Origin: Myxococcus eversor
GTDB taxonomy: Bacteria; Myxococcota; Myxococcia; Myxococcales; Myxococcaceae
Length of the DNA: 64,000 nucleotides
Assembly (NCBI RefSeq): GCF_010894455.1
Contig: NZ_JAAIXY010000003.1
Coordinates: 124,001 to 188,000 of the forward strand
Direction of reading: 5' to 3'
This document shows positions 19,701 through 26,623 of the stretch, one piece after another. Numbering within the stretch: position 1 is the stretch's first letter; each line of letters starts with the position of its first letter. Both the position numbers and the translations under genes were made by a program. The notes below the pieces were generated by a model. It made no database searches. It had not been told where the DNA came from and saw nothing but the letters and a program-made list of their open reading frames with translations.

Positions 19701-20092
19701 ACCTGCCTGTCGCGCACCCGGGCGGCCACCTTGCGCAGGTCCTTGCCGTCCACGTACTCGAGGGCCATGTAGGCCTCGGCCTCGTGCAGCCCCATGTCCA
19801 GCACCTGGGCGATGGAGCCGTGGCTCAGCCGGACCAGGGTGCGCGCCTCGCCCACGAAGCGCTCGACGAAGTCGGTGTCCTCCGCGAGCTGCGGGAGGAT
19901 CTTCTTGATGACGCACAGCTTCTCGAAGCCCTGCGCGCCCTCCAGGCGGGCGAGGTAGATCTCGCCCATGCCGCCCGTCGCCAGATGGGACAGGAGGGTG
20001 TACCGGCCAAAGGGCTGAGGCCGGAACGGACGCAGCCGGGCGGAAGGGTTATGGGCGTTCATGGAGGCGGGGGTCCACCATTGGGACTCCAT
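16778..20092 (-). CDS. Membrane-anchored Ser/Thr protein kinase with long disordered region
   Basis: An 1104-residue Hanks-type kinase. The catalytic domain lies near residues 30-300: glycine loop ATGGMGE (38-44), Lys near 63, HRDISPQNIL (167-176), DFGLAK (187-192) and a SPEQ activation-segment end. All catalytic residues are present, so it should be active. Residues about 340-870 are a Pro/Ala/Gly/Asp-rich linker. A single membrane segment (VVMWVVVLGGLGALL) lies near 880-905, followed by a short basic and coiled C-terminal part. A second possible start is ATG 20062 (MNAHNP); neither has a clean ribosome site. It follows the FHA-GAF-cyclase gene by 53 bp on the same strand, so the FHA protein may read or relay its phosphorylation. 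Confidence 0.9.
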   Translation of the reverse strand: MESQWWTPASMNAHNPSARLRPFRPQPFGRYTLLSHLATGGMGEIYLARLEGAQGFEKLCVIKKILPQLAEDTDFVERFVGEARTLVRLSHGSIAQVLDMGLHEAEAYMALEYVDGKDLRKVAARVRDRQVPLPLTFILYVMGRVLDALAYAHRKKDDDGEDLKLVHRDISPQNILISYEGEVKVVDFGLAKSRLSAAKTNPSIILGKFLYMSPEQARHQPVDRRSDLYAVGLTLYELIAGKNPFDGIHPGELMSVVANPKVPPLDEVEPLTPRSVTALVAKALEVDPAQRFQTAEEFRGRLQTCLMEIDANAGPESVSRFMRELFTADFQSERRLLASLKEVPRGGGAPEPRSGASEQDDGGPAPRATLPAGAILPAKTIRLDGPVEALSFHPTPRSREAGGPVNDGETRPGIPMDESTRPAFPLEALEEEARARASRLNPDTSPSVEVEPEAFNRPPPAPSPAVPAVIRPPSQTREVPLATMPPEAIPPAPWTPPAPPPSRPDMRPTELELVPMGSVVGPADAGPSPWPVEPTEPRAEPLRGAGGELLRPGATSRSPAPASGPRPGGPPPPAPLPPPAAPVPPATMPQRQALSAPSGSLPPGAPARSGAMVMPAVSAASGPFSSPPPGAPTRSGVMMMPAVSLPATPGTPARPAPGGAPSSRGAEASGADSDAEALAGFESDGAEMPVLTPEQMGHDEQAARVEEMDTNPRASRPPRAERSDDTQPRGPRDSDTDPRGPRVADMRPAAVAHEDTQPRVVLDEGFLRDAEGAAREHEERQGGARPKTGSSRVRASSPGMRPVQGGRRTGSASVIRPAPAPAPAPEPAEDEEEDADVRVSMPSHDETRRTAVPVRPNAQATARRAGEDTRRTSMPRRSKGRSVVMWVVVLGGLGALLAGAAALVLKPELLKLLAQQFGLAQVNEGPPAAKPIERTPPPPSDTAMARAEPAPDVPSSAAPGVEAAGDSPSPTPESAPVPPLTAQAEDNQGEDSLLAPLSNNNSATKPAPPKSASPKRTPASRVRIVTAPTSKAQAELKREWKETLNVFKKLEDISSCDNLGLLCSQRDDTREFVAASEGEPDPKLIEKVKRLKREAQRQLDRLTQ

Positions 20093-20145
20093 TGAACCCC
20101 GTCCAGGGCCACTGCATCAACCCGTCAACCTGCCGCGAGGGGTTT

Positions 20146-21828
20146 TCACCGCAGGCCCGGGTTGGTGAGCGTGCCGACGTCCTCGTCGAGCACCTCGAAG
20201 ACGGCCACCTTCTCCCGGGGTGCGCGGACCAGCCGCTCTCCCAGGGGCATCACGTCGAAGCGGGCCCCCACGGAGGCCAGCATCTTCCCCGTCATCAGCA
20301 CCTGCCCGGGGTTGCCCGTGGCGGCCAGCCACCCTGCGACGGGCATGCCCTCGCCCACGGCCGTGTAGTCCGAGCGCACCTCGCTGCCGATCATCCCCAC
20401 CAGCGCGCGCGTGGTGTGCAGGGCCAGCCGCAGCTCGCAGCGCTCGTCCTGGGGGCGGCGGCTCATGGCCCGCTCCCAGTCGGAGCGCAGGGACAGCGCG
20501 GCGCGCACGGCCCGCACGGAGTCCTCGCCCTTCATGTACGGCACGCCGAAGAGCGCCCGCATGGAGTCGCCCAGGAAGCCCTCCACCGTGGCCTCGAAGC
20601 TGAACACGATGCCGGTGGCGCGCGCGTGGAAGTCGTTGAGCAGTTGGGTGGCCTTGGCCGCGCCGATGCGAAGGGCCAGGGCGCCAAAGCCCACCAGCTC
20701 CACGTGCAGCACGGTGAGGGTGCGCTCCTCCAGGCCCGTCAGCCTGCCTCCCTGGCGAAGGGCCTCGGAGGCGCGGCGCTCGGCGATGTCCGGCGGGTGG
20801 AAGCGCTCCAGCGTGCGGCGCGCGCGCTCCAGCGTGGCGCCGCCCTCCTTGGGGGAGAACTTCTGCACGCCCGTGGCCACCAGGTGGGCCACCGCCGAGC
20901 AGGCGTCCAGCATGGGCTCCAGCCCGTCCCCCTTGGTGGTGGTGTTGACGTAGAGGACGCCCGCGTACGGGGGCTCCGCGCCAATGGGGATGCACAGCAC
21001 GCTGTCCACGGCGTAGAGGATGACGCTCTCGCGCGCGGCGAAGCGGCGGTCGTCGCGCACGTCGCCCACCGCGAGCGCGCGGCCCTGCTTCAGCGCCTCC
21101 TCGACGATGGCGTCCGACACGGGCACCTCGCCCTTGGCCAGCTTGCCCCGGTGGCGCACGGCCGCGGGCACCAGCGCGCCCGTGGGGTGCTTGAGCAGCA
21201 CCACCGCCGTCGTCGCGTCCGTGCGCTCCAGGAGCCGGTCCATCGTCGTGTCCAGGAAGGTGGACAGCGTGGTGGCGGTGGAGAGCGCTTCCGCGGTGCG
21301 GAACATCAGCACCAGCGTCTCCTGGCCCACGCGGGGACTGGCGGACGCAATCGGCGTGGACGCGGTGCTGAAGTCCTCGAAGGGCATGGGCCCCACGTTG
21401 TCCAACAGGCGCAGCACGTCCGCGTCCCGCACGCTCTTGGCGAGCAGCACGGAGGGGCCCACGTCCTGCCCATGGCCGAAGCGCACGACGCCGCCCGCGC
21501 CCAGGTCCACCATCTCCGTGGCCGCGTTCTCCACCGTGTTGGGCTGGCGGACCGCGAGCGTGTTCTCGCCCAGCGCCACGGTGTCCCCGGTGGACAGCTG
21601 CCGCGAGCCCTGCAGCGGCGCGCCGTTCACACGACTGCCGTTACGGCTGCCCAGGTCCTCGATGCGGAGGATATCCGCCTCGACGTACAGGCGCGCGTGT
21701 CGGCGCGAGACGAGGTCGCCACCGAGGACGATATCGTTCTCGTCCGCTCGGCCCAGGCTCGTCACGCCCTCGGGCAAATCGTAGGACGTATCGAAGTAGC
21801 CGGGCCCGTTGATGATGATCTGCCACAT
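20146..21828 (-). CDS. FHA-GAF-class III cyclase-like signalling protein
   Basis: A 560-residue cytosolic signalling protein. The N-terminal FHA domain, about residues 1-100, has GRADENDIVL, SRRHAR and DLGSRNGSRVNG, giving an intact phosphothreonine-binding site. A GAF domain lies about 160-340. The C-terminal domain, about 370-540, has the class III nucleotide cyclase fold: EGFLGDSMRALFG holds one metal-binding Asp and DYTAVGEGMPVAG matches the following segment. The first metal site reads VLHVELVGFG, with Glu in place of the usual Asp, and the arginine of the NLAARL motif is missing, so activity is doubtful. The ATG at 21828 (MWQIIING) is chosen because FHA homology starts at once; an upstream in-frame extension is unrelated. 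It is immediately upstream of the Ser/Thr kinase gene. Confidence 0.85.
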   Translation of the reverse strand: MWQIIINGPGYFDTSYDLPEGVTSLGRADENDIVLGGDLVSRRHARLYVEADILRIEDLGSRNGSRVNGAPLQGSRQLSTGDTVALGENTLAVRQPNTVENAATEMVDLGAGGVVRFGHGQDVGPSVLLAKSVRDADVLRLLDNVGPMPFEDFSTASTPIASASPRVGQETLVLMFRTAEALSTATTLSTFLDTTMDRLLERTDATTAVVLLKHPTGALVPAAVRHRGKLAKGEVPVSDAIVEEALKQGRALAVGDVRDDRRFAARESVILYAVDSVLCIPIGAEPPYAGVLYVNTTTKGDGLEPMLDACSAVAHLVATGVQKFSPKEGGATLERARRTLERFHPPDIAERRASEALRQGGRLTGLEERTLTVLHVELVGFGALALRIGAAKATQLLNDFHARATGIVFSFEATVEGFLGDSMRALFGVPYMKGEDSVRAVRAALSLRSDWERAMSRRPQDERCELRLALHTTRALVGMIGSEVRSDYTAVGEGMPVAGWLAATGNPGQVLMTGKMLASVGARFDVMPLGERLVRAPREKVAVFEVLDEDVGTLTNPGLR

Positions 21829-21989
21829 CGAATGCCCGACATTACACGACTCTCCCGTCTCATGAGAGAAGGAGACACCGCTTCGAGAGGGGGGACAGGA
21901 GTGACCCGGACCACGGGCGCGAGTGCCATGCGCCGCGTCAAGATTGACAGTGCGCGGGACGACTCGCAAGTGCCCGGCCGGGCAGGACT

Positions 21990-22484
21990 TCAGCGGGGCC
22001 GGTAGATGAAGACGCTCTCATTCTGGCGCACCGCGGTGAAGGTCGTCAGCGCCCGTTGCGCGGGCCCCTGGAGCACCGCGCCATCCAGGGCGAAGCGGGA
22101 GCCATGGCAGGGGCACTCCATGACGCCCTCGGACGGGAGCCAGTCCACCGCGCAGTCACCGTGAGTGCAGATGCGCCACAACGCCACGAAACATCCGGGC
22201 CGCGTGTGCACGAGCACCACGTCCAGGAGGGCCTGGGGCACGCGCACCTCCGCGTGGCCACCGGGAGCCTGGAGCGCCGGGTGGTCCGCGAGCCGCACCT
22301 CCACCCAACCCTCCTCGGCGGTGCCCGGCAGGGGCGCCCCGGGACAGGCGGCGCCGTCGGGCGGGAGGTCCAGGACGACAGCCTCCCGCCACTCTCCGCC
22401 GCACCCCACTCCCAGCGCGGCCAGGGCACAGCCACCCTGGGCCAGCGTGAGGAGCGCGGTGCGGCGGTCCAGCTTCTTCGTCAT
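21990..22484 (-). CDS. Rieske [2Fe-2S] lipoprotein
   Basis: A 164-residue exported Rieske protein. The cluster motifs CTHGDC and CPCHGS supply the two Cys-His pairs, 16 residues apart, as in the family. The N-terminus carries a twin-arginine motif (DRRTALLTL) and a lipobox-like LGVGC, so it is probably folded with its cluster, sent by the Tat route and lipid-anchored. Its ATG overlaps the stop of the upstream lipoprotein by four bases. It is the third gene behind a cobalamin riboswitch, an unusual setting, because Rieske proteins normally serve bc1-type complexes or oxygenases and none is encoded nearby. Its electron partner is unknown. Confidence 0.88.
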   Translation of the reverse strand: MTKKLDRRTALLTLAQGGCALAALGVGCGGEWREAVVLDLPPDGAACPGAPLPGTAEEGWVEVRLADHPALQAPGGHAEVRVPQALLDVVLVHTRPGCFVALWRICTHGDCAVDWLPSEGVMECPCHGSRFALDGAVLQGPAQRALTTFTAVRQNESVFIYRPR

Positions 22485-23206
22485 GGCGCGGCGGTGAGCG
22501 ACACGCCGTTCACCACGGCGACGCCGTCCAAATCGAACCCGGCGGACGTGCCGGCGGAGCCGTTGGTGCCGGAGTCCTGGATGCGCACGTAGCGCGCCCG
22601 GCGCAGGCCCACGGTGGCCAGATCAAAACCGTCGCCACCCGCCACGGCGGGGTCCGTGGCGCTGATGCCAGCAGCGGGGTTGGCCGTCACGGGACGCACG
22701 CCCGCGCAGCCCGGGTAGTTGTTCGCCGCGTCCGAAGGGGCGCAGGGGAACTCGAACCACCGCACGCCGTCGTCGCTCACGGAGACCTTCGCCCGCTCGG
22801 TGAAGGCGCGAGGGCCTCCGGCGATGAGGAAGGCGTTCTCGAAGACGAGCAGGTCCACGCCCGGCCCGTCCATCACCGCGATGTCCGTGAAGCGCAGGGT
22901 GATGGAGCCCGACTTGCCCAGCGAGAGGACATCGAGCGAGCCGCTGTCCAACCCCGAGCCCACCGGCGGCCCCAGGACGACGGACGGGAAGCGGTCCTGC
23001 CCGAAGCCCGCGCCGAGGCCCGGAAGGAACTCCACGACTTCGTCCGCGTACGGGTCCGCCGGCACGGCGACGCTCGCGTCCCCAGGCTGCCCCGAGTCGT
23101 TCGGCCCCGCGTCTCCGGAGGGCGAGTCCTCGCCTCCGCAGGCCGTGAGGCTCAGGAGCACGGCGAGCGCCGAGCCCCTGTAGAGCCAGGACGCGCGGCG
23201 ACTCAC
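22481..23206 (-). CDS. Secreted lipoprotein in cobalamin-regulated operon
   Basis: A 241-residue lipoprotein with a signal peptide ending in LLSLTAC. The mature part starts with a Ser/Gly/Asp linker, then a beta-rich domain containing GVDLLVFENAFL, VSVSDDGVRWFEFPC and ARYVRIQDSG, a pattern like discoidin-type or cell-surface beta-sandwich proteins. The GTG at 23206 is preferred: it overlaps the upstream stop as GTGA and has an AGGTGG site. An in-frame ATG 99 bases earlier lies inside the upstream gene. Coupling to the flanking genes and the riboswitch ahead suggest a surface role in cobalamin capture or processing; this is inference. Confidence 0.75.
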   Translation of the reverse strand: MSRRASWLYRGSALAVLLSLTACGGEDSPSGDAGPNDSGQPGDASVAVPADPYADEVVEFLPGLGAGFGQDRFPSVVLGPPVGSGLDSGSLDVLSLGKSGSITLRFTDIAVMDGPGVDLLVFENAFLIAGGPRAFTERAKVSVSDDGVRWFEFPCAPSDAANNYPGCAGVRPVTANPAAGISATDPAVAGGDGFDLATVGLRRARYVRIQDSGTNGSAGTSAGFDLDGVAVVNGVSLTAAP

Positions 23207-24627
23207 GGGACCACCTGGAGGCGGACCAGCCGCTGGCCATTCTTGTCCGCGACGCCCACCAGCACGTCCGAGCCGAGCGGCTCCAGCATCGTGACGGTGG
23301 TGCACTGGTCCACGTAGTCGAGCACGGCGGCGCGCGCGCCCACGTTGACGGTGTCGCCACCGGAGCTGGTGGACAGCGCGAAGCGCGACACGTCGGTGCT
23401 CACGAAGCTGAAGTTCTCGTCATACCCGCCGCGGTTGACCACCACGCCCGCGCCGAAGGAGGACGCGCTGTCGAAGTCGCTGCCCACGACGATGGGCGAC
23501 TGGCTCGCCAGCTCCACCGGCGTCCCACTGGTGATGGCCTGGGCAACGACGGACGGGGCCACGCCGTAGATGACGTTGACGAAGTCGCCGTTGAAGTAGC
23601 CCAGCGCGGCGACGCCGTTGTCCGCCACGGCCGTGAAGCCGCTGCCGACCGTGCCTTCCGGGAAGTTGGCCACGCGCACCGTGCCCAGCGGATTCTCGGA
23701 CGTCACCAGGCCGTAGATGCCAAGGCCCGTGGGCAGGGTGCCCAGACCGCCGCCGTTGATGAGCACCGCGCTCGTGTTCCCGTTCGAGAAGGCCGCCGCG
23801 GAGTAGTTCTTCGGCGCGGAGAGGAAGGACGACGAGGCGGGCGTGGCGATGTCGTAGAGCGAGACGGAGCCCGGAGCCCCGGAAGCGCCCGTGGTGTAGC
23901 CGGTGAAGACGCGCTGCCCGTCGTTGATGAGGTAGCCGCCCGCGTAGACGGCGACGCTGCCAGCGCGGTCCTCCGGGGTGACGACGTCATAGAGCCTGGT
24001 GGTGGAGAGCTGGAGGTCGGGCCACGTGCCCATCGAGTACAGCGCGGCGTCCTTGCCGCCCCCCTGCACCGCGTAGAACGCGTACGTCGGGCCCGGCGAC
24101 GAGCCCAGGGCGGAGATGCCATCCGGCAGCGGGGCCGTCTCGGTGGCGACGAAGCCCGGCTGGAGCGCGAGCGTGCCCAGCTTCGCGTCGTGCGGCGTGT
24201 TCTCACAGGTGACAGGGCCGGCGTCCGGCGTTCCCGCGTCCGGCGTGGGGTCCACCGGGCCAGAGTCCGGAGTGCCCGAATCCACGGGGCCTGCGTCCGG
24301 CGTTCCCGAGTCGGCGGGACCCGGGCCCGAGTCCGGCGTTCCCGAATCCACGGGGCCAGCATCCGGCGTGCCCGAGTCCACGGGGCCAGCGTCCGGAGTA
24401 CCCGAGTCGGGCGTCGGAGGCTGCTCCACCGGCTCCGTCTCGCACTTCTCGTCGACGCAGACCCACTGCTGGCCCGCGGGGGGCTGGCCATTGTCGGCGC
24501 GGCAGTCGAATTGGTCGACGCACTCGGGATTGCAACCGGTGCCGAGCAGGGCCACCGCGAAGGTGGTCACAGCGAGCGAAGCAGACTTCGTCCAGGGGGC
24601 TACGCGCTTCCAGTCAACGGTCTTCAT
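23203..24627 (-). CDS. Surface lipoprotein with Asp/Gly/Pro linker, B12-riboswitch controlled
   Basis: A 474-residue lipoprotein. The signal peptide ends at LLGTGC, followed by a short Cys-rich stretch, then about 65 residues of repeated PDSGTPDAG-type linker, then a C-terminal region of about 345 residues with repeating beta-strand character suggestive of a propeller (PLPDGISALGSSPGPTYAF is an example). The ATG at 24627 has GAGGACGC upstream; an open frame further upstream runs through the riboswitch and is not coding. It is the first gene after the cobalamin riboswitch at 24785-24950 and its terminator. A role in binding cobalamin at the cell surface, as for BtuG-like propellers of Bacteroidetes, is plausible but unproven. 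Confidence 0.75.
   Translation of the reverse strand: MKTVDWKRVAPWTKSASLAVTTFAVALLGTGCNPECVDQFDCRADNGQPPAGQQWVCVDEKCETEPVEQPPTPDSGTPDAGPVDSGTPDAGPVDSGTPDSGPGPADSGTPDAGPVDSGTPDSGPVDPTPDAGTPDAGPVTCENTPHDAKLGTLALQPGFVATETAPLPDGISALGSSPGPTYAFYAVQGGGKDAALYSMGTWPDLQLSTTRLYDVVTPEDRAGSVAVYAGGYLINDGQRVFTGYTTGASGAPGSVSLYDIATPASSSFLSAPKNYSAAAFSNGNTSAVLINGGGLGTLPTGLGIYGLVTSENPLGTVRVANFPEGTVGSGFTAVADNGVAALGYFNGDFVNVIYGVAPSVVAQAITSGTPVELASQSPIVVGSDFDSASSFGAGVVVNRGGYDENFSFVSTDVSRFALSTSSGGDTVNVGARAAVLDYVDQCTTVTMLEPLGSDVLVGVADKNGQRLVRLQVVP
24222..24416 (-). repeat. Tandem repeat encoding PDSGTPDAG linker
   Basis: About ten imperfect copies of a unit encoding (P/V)DSGTPDAGP lie inside the lipoprotein gene. 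They form the flexible, acidic spacer between membrane anchor and folded domain. Such SGTPDAG linkers are common in myxobacterial lipoproteins. The repeated DNA is a likely site of length variation between strains. Confidence 0.85.
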
Positions 24628-24716
24628 CAGCGTCCTCGGTCCCTCTCCGCCCCCACGGGCGGGTGGGCTTCCAGGAGGACGCGGTCGAAGGCGGTCCCGG
24701 GCACACCCACGTGCAC

Positions 24717-24760
24717 GGAAAAAAGGCTGACGCCTCCGCCGCCTCCCCTCGGAGGCCTCG
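24717..24760 (-). terminator. Rho-independent terminator, riboswitch expression platform
   Basis: On the minus strand, GCCTCCG (24756-24750) pairs with CGGAGGC (24738-24732), and the stem can extend with mismatches. A run of six T follows (24724-24719). It lies between the cobalamin riboswitch and the lipoprotein start at 24627, so it should stop transcription when cobalamin is bound. A second hairpin with a UUCG-type loop (CCGTGCC/GGCACGG, 24768-24786) lies just upstream and may be part of the switch. Confidence 0.65.
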
Positions 24761-24784
24761 GTGATGTCCGTGCCCGAAGGGCAC

Positions 24785-24950
24785 GGGTCCTTGGCAGGTT
24801 TTCGGACTCGCAGGCGCGGATGCCCCAGGGGCACCCACCTAATGGCCGTCGCTTCCCAGCCCCACGGAGGGACCAGTGCTTCGTGACGGCGGTCGTTCCT
24901 GCACACCGCTGCGGGGCAGTCCCGGATTCACACCGGGTTCCCTAGAGCCA
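24785..24950 (-). ncRNA. Cobalamin (AdoCbl) riboswitch
   Basis: The minus strand has the cobalamin-riboswitch core GGGAACCCGGTGTGAATCC, then GGGACTGCCCCGC and, at the other end, the B12 box GAGTCCGAAAACCTGCC. These elements are in the right order and spacing (about 160 nt). It precedes the operon of two lipoproteins and a Rieske protein, whose first start codon is 24627. Together with the 25010-24628 intergenic stretch it accounts for the whole gap of about 380 bp. It should repress the operon when cobalamin is plentiful. Confidence 0.93.
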
Positions 24951-25009
24951 CCGTGTTTCCACGCCAGCACCGAGGACGCCGGCCGGGATATGGCGGGTGG
25001 CGTGCATTG

Positions 25010-26623
25010 TCAATGGAGCGAGGTCACGTCGATGGCATTGGACACGGGGCGACGCGGGTCCAACGGGCACGCCTCCAGCGCGGGGCCCTTCGCCTCGGGC
25101 GTGGAGTAGCCACGGCGCTCGGTGAGGCGACCGTCTCCCACCTCCACCACGAAGACTCGGCCGGCGTTGGTGTCCGCCAGGTACACCGCGCCCTTCGCCA
25201 CCGCGAAGCGACTGGCCACGGAGAGCACACACCCGGGCGCACCGGACTGGCAGCCGGGGTTGAGCGCGTAGGAGGCCACGACGGAGTCGTCCTTCACCAG
25301 CACCAACCCGGTGGAGCGCACGGACGTGGCGATGTAGCCATTCTCCGGGTCATAGATGGCCTCGCCGATGCAGGCGACCACGAGCTGGTCTCCCACCGCC
25401 TCGACGTAGCCCGCGTTGAGGCAGCGCTCCGCGCCCAGGTCGATGGCGCTCACCGCGCCAGTGGCCGGGTCGATGCGCGCGAGCATGCCCGGCCCGTTGG
25501 GACGGTAGTCATTCGCGGGGTTGAGGTTGGTGAGCGCCACGTAGACAGCCGAGCGCGTCGCCGTCACCGAGTACGGCAGTGGCATCACCGGGCCTCCGCC
25601 GAAGGGCTTCAGGTCCAGGCCCGTGAGCGACAGCGTGTCCACCTTGCGCGGCTGCTCCGGGTTGGAGATGTCCACGCGAGCCACGGCGTTGCCGTGCTGG
25701 AAGCTGGAGCTCGCGGTGCCGAACAGCGGGATGTAGAGCGTGGAGCCGAAGCGCGCGAGCGCCTGGGGACTGGTGTTCGCCCCCAGGTTCACCTGGCCCA
25801 CCGTGCGCAGGCCCAGACCGTTGCCCTGTGCGGCGCCTTCGCGCTTGAGCACCTGGAGCGTGTTGTTCACCGAATCGATGACGTACACGTAGGGCGGGTC
25901 CACGAGGATGTCGTTGGGTGAGCCGGACACCACGCCCAGCGAGTCCTCCTCGACGAGAGCCCCCAGGTTGCCCCCCGCCGCCTGGAGCAGCTTGCCGTTC
26001 GTCATGTCCGCCGCGAGCACGTAGCCATCCCACGACGCGAGCGACTGCACGCCCGCGCCGAACTCGCGCCGGGGCCCGAGCTGGTCCGTCCCCGCCTGGA
26101 TGCCCACGAGCTGTCCGTTCGTGAAGCACGCCGTCACCACGTCGTAGGAGCACCGGCCCGTGCGGCACGACTGCACGTCCGGACACGCGACGCCGCACGC
26201 GCCGCAGTTCAGCACGTCACTCCGAGCATCCACGCACGCGCCACCGCAGCGCAGCAGCCCCTCCGAGCAACCCGCGCGACACGTGCCCGCTTCACACACC
26301 TGACCCGTGGCACAGGCCGAGCCGCACGCCCCGCAGTGGGCCACGTCCGTCGCGGTGTCCACGCAGGCGCCACCACAGGACTCGGTGCCGGCGCGACAAC
26401 CACAGACGCTGTCCTGACAGACCTCGCCCGTGGAGCAGGTGGTTCCACAGGCGCCGCAGTGAGCGGTGTCGCCGCGCAGGTCCACGCAGGTGCCCTCGCA
26501 AACGGTGAGGCCCGCGGTGCACACCACGCCTTCGTCCGGACAGCCGGTGAGCACGAGCGCCAGGAGACAGACCGACAGCAACGCCAGCGGCGTGGACTCA
26601 GGGAGACGGGGCGCGCGGGGCAT
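25010..26623 (-). CDS. Cys-rich propeller-like surface lipoprotein next to BtuB
   Basis: A 537-residue lipoprotein. The signal peptide ends in LALVLTGC. Residues about 35-165 hold three or more Cys-rich units of the form CGGACVDTATDVAHCGACG, common in myxobacterial secreted proteins. The remaining 370 residues have propeller-like repeats such as YVYVIDSVNNTLQVLKREG and GAVYLADTNAGRVFVVEVG. It overlaps the end of the btuB-like gene by 26 bases, with its own GAGGA site, so the two are cotranscribed under the riboswitch at 28800-28925. In Bacteroidetes a propeller lipoprotein (BtuG) passes cobalamin to BtuB; this protein is a candidate functional analogue. Confidence 0.8.
   Translation of the reverse strand: MPRAPRLPESTPLALLSVCLLALVLTGCPDEGVVCTAGLTVCEGTCVDLRGDTAHCGACGTTCSTGEVCQDSVCGCRAGTESCGGACVDTATDVAHCGACGSACATGQVCEAGTCRAGCSEGLLRCGGACVDARSDVLNCGACGVACPDVQSCRTGRCSYDVVTACFTNGQLVGIQAGTDQLGPRREFGAGVQSLASWDGYVLAADMTNGKLLQAAGGNLGALVEEDSLGVVSGSPNDILVDPPYVYVIDSVNNTLQVLKREGAAQGNGLGLRTVGQVNLGANTSPQALARFGSTLYIPLFGTASSSFQHGNAVARVDISNPEQPRKVDTLSLTGLDLKPFGGGPVMPLPYSVTATRSAVYVALTNLNPANDYRPNGPGMLARIDPATGAVSAIDLGAERCLNAGYVEAVGDQLVVACIGEAIYDPENGYIATSVRSTGLVLVKDDSVVASYALNPGCQSGAPGCVLSVASRFAVAKGAVYLADTNAGRVFVVEVGDGRLTERRGYSTPEAKGPALEACPLDPRRPVSNAIDVTSLH

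Noticed and set aside
24628..24906. In-frame upstream extension of the lipoprotein start into the riboswitch
   Set aside because: The 93 added codons encode riboswitch and terminator sequence, and the signal peptide begins at 24627.
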